A program made the translations under genes and the position numbers. 64,000 nucleotides of DNA. Source: Sphingomonas melonis. Lineage in GTDB: Bacteria > Pseudomonadota > Alphaproteobacteria > Sphingomonadales > Sphingomonadaceae. The DNA lies in assembly GCF_013409985.1 (NCBI RefSeq), contig NZ_JACCBY010000003.1, positions 248,001 through 312,000 on the forward strand, written 5' to 3'. Positions 16,968 to 27,382 of the stretch are shown one piece after another (positions within the stretch are counted from its first letter, which is position 1; every line of letters starts with the position of its first letter). A model generated the notes under the pieces. It ran no database searches and was not told the origin of the DNA. It saw only the letters and a program-made list of their open reading frames with translations.

Positions 16968-18383
16968 ATGAGGTTGGGCGCACTCACCGGCGGCAACGAA
17001 GAGGCGATCGTCACCGGCTTCGCGATCGACCATCGCAAGGTCGCCCCCGGCACCGTCTTCGGCGCCTTCCAGGGCGCACGCGTCAATGGCGAGGATTATA
17101 TCGCCGACGCGGTCCGGTCGGGCGCGATCGCGGTGGTGACCCGCCCGGGCGTGCCGGTCGAGGGCGCCTTCGCGATCGTCGACGACAATCCGCGCGAACG
17201 CTTCGCCCGCGCCGCCGCCGCCTTCTTCGCGCCCTTTCCGGAGGTCGCGGTGGCGGTCACCGGCACCAACGGCAAGACCTCGACGGTCGAGATGACGCGG
17301 CAGCTGTGGCGGATGGCGGGGGCGCATGCCGCCTCGATCGGCACGCTCGGCGTCACCACCGCCGACGAGCGCGTGACCACCGGCCTGACCACGCCCGACG
17401 TCGTCACCTTCCTGTCCAACGTCGCCGGCCTCGCGCGCGAGGGGATCACCCATGTCGCCTTCGAGGCGTCGAGCCACGGCCTCGTCCAGTATCGCACCGA
17501 GGGGCTGACCGTCGCCGCCGCAGCCTTCACCAATCTCAGCCGCGACCATCTCGATTATCACGGCGACATGGGCGCCTATCTCACCGCCAAGCTGCGTCTG
17601 TTCTCCGAGGTGCTGAGCCCGGAGGGGACCGCCGTGGTCTGGGCCGACGACATGTATGCGCCGCGGGTGATCGACCTGGCGCAGGCGCGCGGCAACCGGC
17701 TGGTGACGGTCGGCGAGCGCGGCGCCACGCTGCGGCTGGTCGAGCGCGACCCGACGCTGCTGGGGCAGGGGCTGACGATCGAGGCGGAGGGGCAGACGCA
17801 CCGCGTCATGCTGCCGCTGATCGGCGGCTATCAGGCGGCGAACGCGCTGGTCGCGGCGGGGCTGGTGATCGCCACCGGCGGCGACGTGGCGCGGACGATC
17901 GCCGATCTCGCGCGGCTGCAACCGGTGCGCGGCCGGCTGGAGCGCGCGGCGATCGCGCGCAGCGGCGCGCCCGTCTATGTCGATTACGCGCATACCCCCG
18001 ATGCGCTGGAGGCGGCGATCGCCGCGCTCAAGCCGCATGCCGGCGGCCGCCTGATCGTCGTCTTCGGTGCCGGCGGCGACCGTGACCCCGGCAAGCGCGA
18101 GACGATGGGCCAGGTCGCGCAGATGCAGGCCGACCTCGCCATCGTCACCGACGACAATCCGCGCACCGAAGACCCCGCCGCGATCCGCGCCGCGATCCTG
18201 AAGGGCGCCACCAACGCCCGCGAGATCGGCGACCGTCGCGAGGCGATCGCCGCGGCGATCGGCGAGGCGGGGCCGCAGGACATCGTGCTGATCGCCGGCA
18301 AGGGCCACGAACAGGGCCAGATCGTCGGCGACATGGAACTGCCCTTCGACGACGTCACCGTCGCGCGGGAGTATGCGGCGTGA
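16968..18383 (+). CDS. murE: UDP-MurNAc-tripeptide synthetase (meso-DAP adding)
   Basis: 471-residue Mur ligase adding meso-diaminopimelate to UDP-MurNAc-L-Ala-D-Glu using ATP. The N-terminal domain binds UDP. The P-loop is VTGTNGKTSTVEM (about residue 99), and the carbamoylated-lysine region follows FTNLSRDHLDYHGDM. The amino-acid selector DNPR (about 396-399) is the form that binds meso-DAP rather than lysine, and the C-terminus has LIAGKGHEQ. A clear GAGGAGGG Shine-Dalgarno precedes the ATG. The coupling chain of the dcw operon breaks after this gene, where a repeat element is inserted. Confidence 0.95.
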   Translation: MRLGALTGGNEEAIVTGFAIDHRKVAPGTVFGAFQGARVNGEDYIADAVRSGAIAVVTRPGVPVEGAFAIVDDNPRERFARAAAAFFAPFPEVAVAVTGTNGKTSTVEMTRQLWRMAGAHAASIGTLGVTTADERVTTGLTTPDVVTFLSNVAGLAREGITHVAFEASSHGLVQYRTEGLTVAAAAFTNLSRDHLDYHGDMGAYLTAKLRLFSEVLSPEGTAVVWADDMYAPRVIDLAQARGNRLVTVGERGATLRLVERDPTLLGQGLTIEAEGQTHRVMLPLIGGYQAANALVAAGLVIATGGDVARTIADLARLQPVRGRLERAAIARSGAPVYVDYAHTPDALEAAIAALKPHAGGRLIVVFGAGGDRDPGKRETMGQVAQMQADLAIVTDDNPRTEDPAAIRAAILKGATNAREIGDRREAIAAAIGEAGPQDIVLIAGKGHEQGQIVGDMELPFDDVTVAREYAA

Positions 18384-18398
18384 AGGGCGGCACTGTTG

Positions 18399-18498
18399 CT
18401 CCCCTCCCTTTCAGGGGAAGGGCTGGGGGTGGGGAAGTCCCATGCGTCCTCGGTAAGACACCGCCCCACCCCAACCCCTCCCCTGAAGGGGAGGGGCT
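18399..18498. repeat. Paired-hairpin intergenic repeat between murE and murF
   Basis: Two GC-rich arms (18399-18434 and 18463-18498) are imperfect inverted copies of each other, and each can also fold on itself around TTTCAGGGG / CCCCTGAAGGGG. The 28-nt centre is not symmetric. The right arm ends in GGGGAGGGG, 5 nt before the murF ATG, so it forms murF's Shine-Dalgarno sequence. No transposase is present. It looks like a REP/MITE-type non-autonomous element. Confidence 0.7.
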
Positions 18499-18501
18499 TG
18501 T

Positions 18502-19896
18502 ATGACGCTCTGGACCGCCGCCGAGATCGCCGCCGCTACCGCAGGCACCGCCTCCGCTGAGTTCGCCGCCACCGGCGTCGCCTTCGACAGCCGCGAGGTC
18601 GGCGCCGGCGACCTGTTCGTCGCGCTGACCGGCGAGAGCACCGACGGCCACCGCTTCCTGCCGCAGGCGTTCGCGCAGGGCGCGGCGGGCGCGATCGTCT
18701 CCGACCCGACCGACCATCCGCACGTCCGCGTCGCCGACACCTTCGCGGCGCTCAACGACCTCGGCCGCGCCGCCCGCGCGCGCATGGCGGGGACGGTGAT
18801 CGGCGTCACCGGCTCGGTCGGCAAGACCAGCGCCAAGGAGGCGCTGTTCGCCGCGCTCGACCGGTCGCTGCCCGGCGCGGTCCACCGCTCGGTCAAGAGC
18901 TACAACAACCATACCGGCGTGCCCCTCAGCCTCGCCCGCATGCCGCGCGACACCAGGGTCGGCGTGTTCGAGATGGGCATGAACCACGCCGGCGAACTCG
19001 CCGAACTGACGCAACTGGTGCGCCCGCATATCGCGATCGTCACCGCCATCGCGCCGGCGCACACTGCCTTCTTCCCCGACGAGAGCGCGATCGCCGACGC
19101 CAAGGGCGAGATCTTCCGCGCGCTCGAACCCGGCGGCGTCGCGATCGTCCCCTATGACAGCCCGCATCGCGACCGGCTGATCGCCGCGGCGGCGCCCTAT
19201 GCGGCGCGCACCGTCACCTTCGGCCTGACCAAGGGCGCCGACGTGCGCGCGATCGAGGCGATGCGGCTGCCCGCCGGCGGCTCGTTCGTCACCGCGCAGA
19301 TCGGCGAGCGCGAACTGTCGTTCACCTTGTCGCAGCCCGGCATGCACTGGGTCTCCAACGCGCTGGCGGTGCTCGCCGCGGTCGATGCCGCGGGGGCCGA
19401 TCTCGCCCGCGCCGGCCTTGCGCTCGCCGAACTCGGTGGGCTGACCGGGCGGGGCGCGCGCTTCGTCGCGCCCGTCGAGGGCGGCGAGATGCTGGTGATC
19501 GACGAAAGCTACAACGCCAACCCCGCCTCGATGCGTGCGACGCTCGCGGTGCTGGCCGAGGAGTCGGGCCGCCACCTCGCCGTGCTCGGCGAGATGCGCG
19601 AACTGGGCGAAGGATCGGACGCCTATCACGCCGACCTCGCCGATCCGGTGCTCGCCGCGCGGGTCGAAGCGGCCGTGCTGGTCGGTGAAGCGATGGCGCC
19701 GCTCGCCAAGGCCCTTGAGGGACGCACCCAAGTCATGCATGTGGCCGACGCCGCCGCCGCGCTCGGCCGGTTGAAGGACCTGGCCCGCGCCGGGGATGCG
19801 GTGCTCGTCAAAGGGTCTAACGGTGTCGGGTTGTCGCGGGTGGTCGCGGGACTCGCCAATGCGGGCGATCAGCGATCGCTGGGGGGCGGAACGTAA
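18502..19896 (+). CDS. murF: UDP-MurNAc-pentapeptide synthetase
   Basis: 464-residue Mur ligase adding D-Ala-D-Ala to UDP-MurNAc-tripeptide. The N-terminal domain has [17 protein letters not shown]. The P-loop [14 protein letters not shown] (about residue 102) carries SVGKTS rather than the commoner SNGKTT, as seen in many alphaproteobacteria. Further motifs are [23 protein letters not shown] and the C-terminal [13 protein letters not shown]. The ribosome-binding site comes from the preceding repeat. The TAA stop overlaps the mraY ATG (TAATG). Confidence 0.94.
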   Translation: MTLWTAAEIAAATAGTASAEFAATGVAFDSREVGAGDLFVALTGESTDGHRFLPQAFAQGAAGAIVSDPTDHPHVRVADTFAALNDLGRAARARMAGTVIGVTGSVGKTSAKEALFAALDRSLPGAVHRSVKSYNNHTGVPLSLARMPRDTRVGVFEMGMNHAGELAELTQLVRPHIAIVTAIAPAHTAFFPDESAIADAKGEIFRALEPGGVAIVPYDSPHRDRLIAAAAPYAARTVTFGLTKGADVRAIEAMRLPAGGSFVTAQIGERELSFTLSQPGMHWVSNALAVLAAVDAAGADLARAGLALAELGGLTGRGARFVAPVEGGEMLVIDESYNANPASMRATLAVLAEESGRHLAVLGEMRELGEGSDAYHADLADPVLAARVEAAVLVGEAMAPLAKALEGRTQVMHVADAAAALGRLKDLARAGDAVLVKGSNGVGLSRVVAGLANAGDQRSLGGGT

Positions 19897-20966
19897 TGCT
19901 ATATTGGATCGCCGAGCATCTGGGCTTCACCGGATTGCTGAACCTCATCCGCTACCAGTCCTTCCGGACCGGTGCGGCGGTCGCGACGGCGCTCCTGATC
20001 GGGCTCATCATCGGGCCGCGCTTCATCGGCTGGCTGCGCGTGCGCCAGGGCAAGGGGCAGCCGATCCGCGCCGATGGGCCGCAGACCCACCTCGCCAAGC
20101 GCGGCACGCCGACGATGGGCGGGCTGATGATCCTGACCGCGATGAGCCTCGCCATCCTGATCTGGATGGACCTCAGCAACCCCTATGTCTGGTCGTGCCT
20201 GTTCGTGACCTTGGGCTTCGGCGCGATCGGGTTCATGGACGATTACGACAAGGTGAGGAAGGCGAGCACCGCGGGCATCTCTGGCCGGACCCGGCTGCTG
20301 CTCGAATTCGCCATCGCCGGCATCGCCTCGTGGATCATCATGGGCCAGAACGGGCCGCACCTCTACCTGCCGTTCACCGACCGGCTGTACCTCGACCTCG
20401 GCTATGCCTTTCCGCTGTTCGCCGCCTTCACCATCGTCGCCTTCGGCAATGCGGTGAACCTGACCGACGGGCTCGACGGGCTCGCGACGATGCCGGTGAT
20501 CATCGCCAGCGTCGCCTTCATGCTGATCGTCTATCTCGCCGGCAACGTGAAGTTCGCCACCTATCTCGGCATTCCGCACGTGCCCGGCGCGGGCGAGCTG
20601 GCGATCTTCTGCGGCGCGGTGATCGGCGCGGGGCTCGCCTTCCTCTGGTTCAACGCGCCCCCCGCCGCGGTCTTCATGGGCGACACCGGCAGCCTGGCGC
20701 TCGGCGGCGCGCTCGGCACGATCTCGGTCGTCGCGCATCACGAGATCGTGCTCGGCATCGTCGGTGGCCTGTTCGTCGTCGAGGCGCTGTCGGTGATCAT
20801 CCAGGTGTTCTTCTACAAGCGCACCGGCAAGCGCGTCTTCCGCATGGCGCCGATCCACCACCATTTCGAGCAGCTCGGCTGGAGCGAGCCGACCGTCGTC
20901 ATCCGCTTCTGGATCATCAGCCTCGTGCTCGCGCTCGCCGGCCTGTCGACGTTGAAGCTGCGGTGA
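19896..20966 (+). CDS. mraY: Phospho-MurNAc-pentapeptide translocase
   Basis: 356-residue integral membrane enzyme (about 10 helices) that transfers phospho-MurNAc-pentapeptide to undecaprenyl phosphate, making lipid I. Family motifs are [17 protein letters not shown], the aspartate-rich [33 protein letters not shown] and the histidine cluster [14 protein letters not shown] near the C-terminus. Length is normal. Its stop overlaps the GTG of murD (GTGA), so expression is probably coupled on both sides. Confidence 0.96.
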   Translation: MLYWIAEHLGFTGLLNLIRYQSFRTGAAVATALLIGLIIGPRFIGWLRVRQGKGQPIRADGPQTHLAKRGTPTMGGLMILTAMSLAILIWMDLSNPYVWSCLFVTLGFGAIGFMDDYDKVRKASTAGISGRTRLLLEFAIAGIASWIIMGQNGPHLYLPFTDRLYLDLGYAFPLFAAFTIVAFGNAVNLTDGLDGLATMPVIIASVAFMLIVYLAGNVKFATYLGIPHVPGAGELAIFCGAVIGAGLAFLWFNAPPAAVFMGDTGSLALGGALGTISVVAHHEIVLGIVGGLFVVEALSVIIQVFFYKRTGKRVFRMAPIHHHFEQLGWSEPTVVIRFWIISLVLALAGLSTLKLR

Positions 20967-22258
20967 TCACCAGCCCGACCTTCGCCGGCCGGCGCTATGC
21001 GGTGCTCGGCCTCGCCCGCTCCGGCCTCGCCACCGTCCGCGCGCTCGCCGCGAGCGGCGCCTATGTCGTCGGCTGGGACACCAGCGCGGACGCGCGCGAG
21101 CGCGCATCCGCGATCGACGGTGTGATCGTCCACGATATCGCCGAGCTGAGCCTCGACGGCGCGGCGGGACTGGTCGTCTCGCCCGGCGTGCCGCTCAACA
21201 CGCATCCGCTTGCCGCGCGCGCGCGCGAGGCGGGCGTGCCGGTGATCGGCGATATCGAATTGTTCGCGCAGGCGCGTGGCGACCTGCCGCCGCACAAGGT
21301 CGTCGGCATCACCGGCACCAACGGCAAGTCGACCACCACCGCGCTGATCCACCACATCCTGAAGACCGCGGGCGTGCCGACGCTGATGGGCGGCAATATC
21401 GGCCTGCCGATCCTCGAACAGGCGCCGCTGCCGGCCGGCGGCGTCTACGTCCTCGAACTGTCGAGCTATCAGATCGACCTGACGCAGAGCCTCGATTGCG
21501 AGGTCGCGGTGCTGCTCAACGTCACCCCCGACCACCTCGACCGCTATGACGGGTTCGAGGCCTATGCCGCGTCCAAGGCGCGGCTGTTCGCGATGCAGTC
21601 GCCGCAGCATGACGCGATCGTCGGCATCGGCGACGCCCCCTCGGCGCAGATCGCGCGCGGCCTGTCCGCGCGGGGCGACCATCTCACCAAGATCGCCCCC
21701 GGCGTCTGCATGGACCAGTCGCGCTGGCCGGCGCTGCAAGGTCCGCACAACGCGCAGAACGCGCTCGCTGCGATCGCCGCGGTCAAGGCGCTCGGCGTGA
21801 CCGAGGCGGACATCGATCGCGGCCTCGCCAGCTTCACCGGGCTGCCGCATCGCATGGAGACCGTCGCGGTCCGCCACGGCGTGACCTTCGTCGACGACAG
21901 CAAGGCGACCAACCCGGAAAGCACCGCGCCCGCGCTCGGCGCGTTCGGGCGCATCCACTGGATCGTCGGCGGCAAGCGCAAGGGCGACGACCTCGATGCC
22001 TGCGCGCCCTATTTCGATCATGTCGCCGCGGCCTATACGATCGGCGAGGCGGGGCCGCTGTTCGCCGACCTGCTGAACGGCCGCGTTCCGGCGGTGACGC
22101 ACAGCGGCGACCTCGCCACCGCGGTCGCGCAGGCGGCGGCGGCGGCGGGCCCCGGAGATACCGTGCTCTTGTCGCCGGCCTGTGCTAGTTTCGACCAGTT
22201 CCGCGATTACGAGGAGCGCGGCGCCGCGTTCCGCGCGGCGGTGGAGGCCCTCGCATGA
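20963..22258 (+). CDS. murD: UDP-MurNAc-L-alanine:D-glutamate ligase
   Basis: 431-residue Mur ligase adding D-Glu. It shows a Rossmann-like N-terminal domain ([17 protein letters not shown]), [13 protein letters not shown], the P-loop [19 protein letters not shown] (about residue 112), [24 protein letters not shown] and C-terminal [12 protein letters not shown] with [19 protein letters not shown]. The start is a GTG overlapping the mraY stop; the frame extends upstream only into mraY. The stop overlaps ftsW (ATGA). Confidence 0.95.
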   Translation: MITSPTFAGRRYAVLGLARSGLATVRALAASGAYVVGWDTSADARERASAIDGVIVHDIAELSLDGAAGLVVSPGVPLNTHPLAARAREAGVPVIGDIELFAQARGDLPPHKVVGITGTNGKSTTTALIHHILKTAGVPTLMGGNIGLPILEQAPLPAGGVYVLELSSYQIDLTQSLDCEVAVLLNVTPDHLDRYDGFEAYAASKARLFAMQSPQHDAIVGIGDAPSAQIARGLSARGDHLTKIAPGVCMDQSRWPALQGPHNAQNALAAIAAVKALGVTEADIDRGLASFTGLPHRMETVAVRHGVTFVDDSKATNPESTAPALGAFGRIHWIVGGKRKGDDLDACAPYFDHVAAAYTIGEAGPLFADLLNGRVPAVTHSGDLATAVAQAAAAAGPGDTVLLSPACASFDQFRDYEERGAAFRAAVEALA

Positions 22259-23487
22259 CCAGTGCCGGTATGACCGACGCGCACCGCGACACGCTGATCG
22301 CCAAGGTCAAGCGGCGCGGCGGCCGGGGCGACCGTTCGCCGCTCGGCACCTGGTTCTGGGACATCGACCGGATGCTCCTGTTGCTGACGCTGTTCCTGAT
22401 CGCGATCGGGCTGATCGCGGTCGCGGCGGCGAGCCCGGCGACCGCGGTCCGCTATTCCGGCGAGCATCACAAGTTCACGCCGCTCTATTATTTCTGGCGC
22501 CAGCTGATCTGGGTCGGCGTATCGCTGCCGGTGCTGTTCGGCGTGTCGATGCTGCCGGTGCCGCTGGCGCGGCGGCTGGCGCTCGGCGGCGCGGCGGTGC
22601 TGATCGCCTGCCTCGCGCTCACCCCCTTCGTCGGCAACAGCATCAACGGCGCGCGCCGCTGGATCGGCTATGGCTTCGCGCAGATCCAGCCGTCCGAATT
22701 CCTCAAGCCGATGTTCATCGTCACGGTCGCCTGGCTGATGTCGCTGAAGGCGAAGGACCCGGAACTGCCCACCGTGCTGATCACCGGGGCGCTGACCGCG
22801 CTGATCGCGGGGCTGCTGATGCTGCAGCCCGATTTCGGGCAGACGGTGATCTTCTGCACGGTCTGGCTGGCGATGCTGATGATCGCGGGCACGCCGATGC
22901 GCGTCCTCGGCGGGATCATCGCGCTGGTCCCGGTCGGCCTGACCGCGGCGTACATGTTCTACGGCACCGCGCGCAACCGCATCGACGCCTTCCTGTTCCC
23001 GAGCGTCGAGGGCGAGGGGGCGAGTGACCATTTCCAGACCAACGCCGCGCATGCGACGATCACCAGCGGCGGCTGGACTGGCACCGGCCCCGGCGGCGGC
23101 ACGGTCAAGTTCGGCCTGCCCGAGGCGCATACCGATTATATCTATTCGGTGATCGGCGAGGAATTCGGCCTGATCGCCTGCGCGATCATCGCGATCGTCT
23201 TCCTCGCCATCGTCGTGCGTGTCTTCGTCAAGCTGCTCGACGAGCAGGACGAGTTCAAATTGCTTGCCGCGTCGGGCCTCGCGGTGCAGTTCGGCGCGCA
23301 GGCGCTGGTGTCGATGGCGGTGAATACCGGGCTGGCGCCGTCGAAGGGGATGACGCTGCCGTTCATCAGCTACGGCGGTTCGTCGATGATCGCGCTGTCG
23401 ATCGGCATGGGGCTGCTGCTCGCGTTCACGCGGCGCAACCCGTTCCTGACGCGCAGCCCGTATGTGGTGAGATGGGGATCGAATTGA
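22255..23487 (+). CDS. ftsW: Septal peptidoglycan glycosyltransferase FtsW (SEDS family)
   Basis: 410-residue polytopic membrane protein that polymerises lipid II at the septum with FtsI. It has a basic cytoplasmic N-terminus and about ten helices. SEDS signatures are INGARRWIGYGFAQIQPSEF, MLQPDFGQTVIF, the large periplasmic loop ending PEAHTDYIYSVIGEEFGL, and near the C-terminus GLAPSKGMTLPFISYGGSS. Cognate murG overlaps its end, and ftsI lies upstream in the same operon. Confidence 0.94.
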   Translation: MTSAGMTDAHRDTLIAKVKRRGGRGDRSPLGTWFWDIDRMLLLLTLFLIAIGLIAVAAASPATAVRYSGEHHKFTPLYYFWRQLIWVGVSLPVLFGVSMLPVPLARRLALGGAAVLIACLALTPFVGNSINGARRWIGYGFAQIQPSEFLKPMFIVTVAWLMSLKAKDPELPTVLITGALTALIAGLLMLQPDFGQTVIFCTVWLAMLMIAGTPMRVLGGIIALVPVGLTAAYMFYGTARNRIDAFLFPSVEGEGASDHFQTNAAHATITSGGWTGTGPGGGTVKFGLPEAHTDYIYSVIGEEFGLIACAIIAIVFLAIVVRVFVKLLDEQDEFKLLAASGLAVQFGAQALVSMAVNTGLAPSKGMTLPFISYGGSSMIALSIGMGLLLAFTRRNPFLTRSPYVVRWGSN

Positions 23488-24629
23488 GCAAGCATTACGT
23501 CCTCGCCGCGGGTGGTACGGGGGGGCATATGGTCCCCGCCGCGGCGCTGGCCGAGGAATTGACCCGCCGCGGCCATCGCGTCGCGCTGATCAGCGACCAG
23601 CGCGGCGTCCGCTTTCCCGGCCTGTTCGACGGTATCCAGACGCACGTGCTGCCCGCCGGCCGCTTCCAGGTGAAGCGGCCGCAGGGCTGGCCGTCGGCGG
23701 TGCGCGAGATGCTGCGCGGCCGGGCGATGGCGCGCGAATTGTACCGCACCTTCAAGCCCGCGGCGGTGATCGGCTTCGGCGGCTATCCCGCGATGCCGGC
23801 GCTGCTCGCCGCCTTCGCCAACAAGATCCCGACCGCGGTGCACGAACAAAATGCGGTGCTCGGCCGCGTCAACCGACTCGTCGCCGGCCGCGTCGATGCG
23901 ATCGCGACCTCTTATGCCACCACCGAGCGGCTGGCGGCGAAGCATGAGGCCAAGGTGCATCTGGTCGGCAACCCGGTGCGCGACGCGGTGCTGGCGCTGC
24001 GGGCGCGGCCCTATCCTTTGCTCGAGGAGGACGGCATCTTCCGCGTCCTCGTCACCGGCGGCAGCCAGGGCGCGAGCATCCTCAGCCAGGTGGTACCGGA
24101 CGGGCTGGCGATGCTGCCGATCACCTTCCGCCGCCGGTTGCAGGTCACGCATCAGGCGCGGATCGAGGATATCGACGCGGTGCGCGCGCAATATGCCGAG
24201 CATCAGATTCCGGCCGAGCTTGCCACCTATCTCCCCGATATGCCCGAACAGCTCGCCTGGGCGCATCTGGTGATCGCGCGCGCCGGCGCCTCGACCATTG
24301 CCGAGCTGACCGCGGCGGGGCGGCCGGCGATCCTCGTGCCGCTGCCCGGCGCGACCGACGACCATCAGACCGCCAACGCGCGCGAGATCACCAAGGCGGG
24401 CGGCGCGCGCACCATCCCGCAGCCCGAATTCACTGCGGTCGAACTGGCCAAGCAGATGCAGAAGCTCGGCCTCGACCCGGTCGCGCTGGAGAATGCCGCG
24501 ACCCGCGCCAAGAGCGTCGGCCGCCCGCATGCGGTCCGCGACCTCGCCGATCTGGTCGAGAGCCTCGACGCGCCGGTGTCGCGCCTGCCGGTCGCCACGT
24601 CCGGCTCGCGGCAGGAGGCGTTCGCGTGA
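23472..24629 (+). CDS. murG: Lipid II synthase, N-acetylglucosaminyl transferase
   Basis: 385-residue GT-B enzyme that adds GlcNAc to lipid I on the inner membrane face. It shows VLAAGGTGGHMVPAAALAEEL at the N-terminus, VIGFGGYPAMPAL, AVHEQNAVLGRVNRL, LVTGGSQGASILSQV, the UDP-GlcNAc-binding RAGASTIAELTAAG, and LPGATDDHQTANA. Two starts are possible: ATG 23472 (16-nt overlap with ftsW) or TTG 23484 (TTGA overlap, which fits the pattern of the operon). The C-terminal residues after about 350 are less conserved. The coupling chain breaks after this gene at another repeat. Confidence 0.94.
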   Translation: MGIELSKHYVLAAGGTGGHMVPAAALAEELTRRGHRVALISDQRGVRFPGLFDGIQTHVLPAGRFQVKRPQGWPSAVREMLRGRAMARELYRTFKPAAVIGFGGYPAMPALLAAFANKIPTAVHEQNAVLGRVNRLVAGRVDAIATSYATTERLAAKHEAKVHLVGNPVRDAVLALRARPYPLLEEDGIFRVLVTGGSQGASILSQVVPDGLAMLPITFRRRLQVTHQARIEDIDAVRAQYAEHQIPAELATYLPDMPEQLAWAHLVIARAGASTIAELTAAGRPAILVPLPGATDDHQTANAREITKAGGARTIPQPEFTAVELAKQMQKLGLDPVALENAATRAKSVGRPHAVRDLADLVESLDAPVSRLPVATSGSRQEAFA

Positions 24630-24676
24630 TCGCCCGTCGTCGCATGTTCGGGTCCGACCGCGTCCTCACCTACCCC

Positions 24677-24781
24677 GTCACCCCGGACTCGTTCCGGGGT
24701 CCACTCTGCGGCGAGGGGAACGGCTTGAAGCGCGAGCGTGGGGTTGAGGCGCGGTGGACCCCGGAACGAGTCCGGGGTGAC
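24677..24781. repeat. 28-bp-arm palindromic repeat between murG and murC (family A)
   Basis: Arms at 24677-24704 and 24754-24781 are perfect 28-nt inverted copies. Each contains a self-complementary CCCCGGACTCGTTCCGGGG-like core and starts GTCACC. The asymmetric centre begins CTCTGCGGCGAGG. Two more copies with the same arms and centre motif occur at 41732-41837 and, inverted, at 55259-55362. No open reading frame is inside. Confidence 0.8.
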
Positions 24782-24849
24782 GGATGTCTTGGGGCGCCCG
24801 TCCCGGTCTCATCGGCGGCGCCTTCTTCCTGCGTAGCGAGGATTCGCGC

Positions 24850-26268
24850 ATGATCCGCGGCGTCGCGACCGATATCGGGCCGATCCATTTCGTCGGCATC
24901 GGCGGCATCGGCATGTCCGGCATCGCCGAGGTGATGAAGAACCTCGGCTATACCGTGCAGGGCTCCGACGTCGCCGAGGGCTATGTCGTGCAGGGATTGC
25001 GCGACAAGGGCATCGCAGTGACGATCGGCCATGCCGCCGCCAATGTCGCCGACGCGGCGGTGGTGGTCACCTCGACCGCGATCACCCGCACCAATCCGGA
25101 GGTCGAGGCGGCGCTGGAGCGGCGCATCCCCGTCGTCCGCCGCGCCGAGATGCTCGCCGAGCTGATGCGCCTCAAATCGACCGTCGCGGTCGCCGGCACG
25201 CACGGCAAGACGACGACGACCTCGATGGTCGCGGCGCTGCTCGATGCCGGCGGGATCGATCCGACCGTCATCAACGGCGGCATCATCAACAGCTACGGCT
25301 CGAACGCGCGATTGGGCGCGAGCGACTGGATGGTGGTCGAGGCGGACGAGAGCGACGGCAGCTTCCTGCGCCTCGACGGCACGATCGCGGTGGTCACCAA
25401 CATCGATCCCGAGCATCTCGACCATTACGGCTCGTTCGACGCGGTCAAGGACGCCTTCGTCGAGTTCGTCGAGAACGTGCCCTTCTACGGCGCGGCGCTG
25501 CTTTGCCTCGATCACCCCGAGGTACAGAACGTGCTGCCGCGCGTCCGCGACCGCCGCGTCGTCACCTATGGCTTCTCGGCACAGGCGGATATCCGCGGCG
25601 TCAACGTCACGCCGGTGCCGGGCGGCAACCGCTTCGAGTGCATCGTGCGCGAGCGGGACGGCACCACCCGCTCGATCGAGGGGGTCGAGCTGCCGATGCC
25701 CGGTCGCCACAATGTCCAGAACGCGCTTGCCGCGATCGGCGTCGCGCTCGAACTCGGCATCCCCGATGCGACGATCCAGCAGGGCTTCTCCGCCTTCGGC
25801 GGCGTCAAGCGGCGCTTCACCAAGGTCGGCGAGGTCGCGGTCGACGGCGGGTTCGTCACGATCATCGACGATTACGGCCATCATCCGGTCGAGATCCGCG
25901 CCGTGCTCGCCGCGGCGCGCGAGGGCGCGCGCGGCCGGGTGATCGCGGTTGTCCAGCCACACCGCTATTCGCGGCTCGGCAATCTGATGGAGGACTTCCA
26001 GACCGCGTTCAACGACGCCGACCGCGTGCTCGTCACCCCGGTCTATGCCGCGGGCGAGGCGCCGGTCGAGGGCGTCGATGCGCAGGCGCTGGTCGACGGG
26101 CTCAAGCGCCGCGGCCATCGCTCGGCGACGACGATCGCCGATGCCGATGCGCTGGCGGACGAACTCGCCGCGACGATCCAGGCGGACGACATGATCGTCT
26201 GCCTCGGCGCGGGCGACATCACCAAATGGGCGGCGGGGCTGGCCACGGCGATCGGAGAGCGGCGATGA
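24850..26268 (+). CDS. murC: UDP-MurNAc:L-alanine ligase
   Basis: 472-residue Mur ligase adding L-Ala, the first peptide-side step. Motifs are [18 protein letters not shown] at the N-terminus, the P-loop [18 protein letters not shown] (about residue 116), [28 protein letters not shown] and [17 protein letters not shown] use the ATG at 24850, preceded by GCGAGGA. An in-frame ATG 22 codons upstream would add residues unlike the family and translate the repeat flank. The stop overlaps the ATG of orf66 (ATGA). Confidence 0.95.
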   Translation: MIRGVATDIGPIHFVGIGGIGMSGIAEVMKNLGYTVQGSDVAEGYVVQGLRDKGIAVTIGHAAANVADAAVVVTSTAITRTNPEVEAALERRIPVVRRAEMLAELMRLKSTVAVAGTHGKTTTTSMVAALLDAGGIDPTVINGGIINSYGSNARLGASDWMVVEADESDGSFLRLDGTIAVVTNIDPEHLDHYGSFDAVKDAFVEFVENVPFYGAALLCLDHPEVQNVLPRVRDRRVVTYGFSAQADIRGVNVTPVPGGNRFECIVRERDGTTRSIEGVELPMPGRHNVQNALAAIGVALELGIPDATIQQGFSAFGGVKRRFTKVGEVAVDGGFVTIIDDYGHHPVEIRAVLAAAREGARGRVIAVVQPHRYSRLGNLMEDFQTAFNDADRVLVTPVYAAGEAPVEGVDAQALVDGLKRRGHRSATTIADADALADELAATIQADDMIVCLGAGDITKWAAGLATAIGERR

Positions 26269-26465
26269 ACGACTGGTTCGATGCGGGGCTGAAGCTCCAG
26301 AAGCAGATGCTCGACGCGCAGCGTAAGTCGCTGGAGGCCGGCAGCCATGCGATTGGCGCCGGCGAGGCACTGGTCCAGGCGCAGGAGGCGACCCGCAAGG
26401 CCGCCGAGGCCAATCTCGCCGCGATCCAGGCGTGGACGCGACTATGGGGTGTCGGCCCTTGGTGA
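26265..26465 (+). CDS. 66-residue amphipathic helical protein inside the dcw operon (orf66)
   Basis: Unrecognised small protein, starting [20 protein letters not shown] and ending [10 protein letters not shown]. The middle is Ala/Gln/Glu-rich and predicted by eye to be one long amphipathic helix (heptad-like spacing of L, A and I), with tryptophans at both ends. This pattern recalls short phasin-like or membrane-surface-binding helices. There is no signal peptide or transmembrane segment. Both ends are coupled: ATGA with murC and GTGA with murB. That arrangement makes translation very likely. A role in wall synthesis is only inferred from position. Confidence 0.75.
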   Translation: MNDWFDAGLKLQKQMLDAQRKSLEAGSHAIGAGEALVQAQEATRKAAEANLAAIQAWTRLWGVGPW

Positions 26466-27364
26466 ATGCGGACACCATCGCGCTGCCGGCCGTGCGCGGG
26501 CGCCTGACCGAGGGCGCGCCGCTGGCGCCGCTCGTCTGGTTCAAGTCTGGCGGCACCGCACAATGGCTGTTCGAACCCCGGGATGCCGACGATCTCGCCG
26601 ACTTCCTGCGCGATCTCGACCCGGCGGTGCCGGTGATGGCGCTCGGGCTCGGCTCGAACCTGATCGTCCGCGACGGCGGCGTGCCCGGCGTGGCGGTGCG
26701 GCTCGGCAAGGCGTTCGCGCAGGTCGAGCGGCTCGACGACACGACGCTGCGCTGCGGCGGCGGCGCGAGCGGCATCCTCGTCTCCTCGACCGCGCGCGAT
26801 GCCGGGATCGGCGGCGTCGAATTCCTGCGCTCGATCCCCGGTACGGTCGGCGGCTTCGTGCGGATGAACGGCGGCGCCTATGGCCGCGAGGTCAAGGACG
26901 TGCTGGTCGACTGCGACGTCGTGCTGCGCTCGGGCGAGCGCCGCACGCTGGCGGCGGCCGATCTCGGCTACACCTATCGCCACAGCACGCTGCCCGCGGG
27001 CGCGGTGGTCGTCGCGGCGACCTTCCGCGGCCACCCCGCCGAGCCCGCCGCGATCGCCGCCGAGATGGACCGGATCGCCGCCGAGCGCGAGGCGTCGCAG
27101 CCGCTGCGCTCGAAGACCGGCGGCTCGACCTTCAAGAACCCCGCCGGCCACAAGGCGTGGGCGTTGATCGACGCCGCCGGCTGTCGCGGCCTGACCCGTG
27201 GCGATGCGCAGGTGTCGGAGAAACATTGTAATTTCCTGCTCAACCTCGGCTCGGCCAGCTCGGCGGAGATCGAGGCGCTGGGCGAAGAGGTACGCGACAG
27301 GGTGAAGGCACATTCGGGCGTGACATTGGAATGGGAAATCCAGCGGGTTGGGGTGGCGAAGTGA
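26462..27364 (+). CDS. murB: UDP-N-acetylenolpyruvoylglucosamine reductase
   Basis: 300-residue FAD enzyme that reduces enolpyruvyl-UDP-GlcNAc to UDP-MurNAc with NADPH. Motifs are LVWFKSGGTAQWLFEP, the FAD loop LGLGSNLIVRDGG, FLRSIPGTVGGFVRMNGGAYG split around the flavin, SKTGGSTFKNPAGHKAW with the catalytic serine, and VSEKHCNFLLN. It starts with GTG overlapping the orf66 stop (GTGA); no ATG at the right place exists. The coupling chain ends here at a third repeat. Confidence 0.95.
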   Translation: MNADTIALPAVRGRLTEGAPLAPLVWFKSGGTAQWLFEPRDADDLADFLRDLDPAVPVMALGLGSNLIVRDGGVPGVAVRLGKAFAQVERLDDTTLRCGGGASGILVSSTARDAGIGGVEFLRSIPGTVGGFVRMNGGAYGREVKDVLVDCDVVLRSGERRTLAAADLGYTYRHSTLPAGAVVVAATFRGHPAEPAAIAAEMDRIAAEREASQPLRSKTGGSTFKNPAGHKAWALIDAAGCRGLTRGDAQVSEKHCNFLLNLGSASSAEIEALGEEVRDRVKAHSGVTLEWEIQRVGVAK

Positions 27365-27382
27365 TGGCGACGACGATCAATT

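Noticed and set aside
14690-17086. 798-codon minus-strand frame opposite ftsL and ftsI
   Set aside because: Mirror of the coding frame; no motif, no plausible start region.
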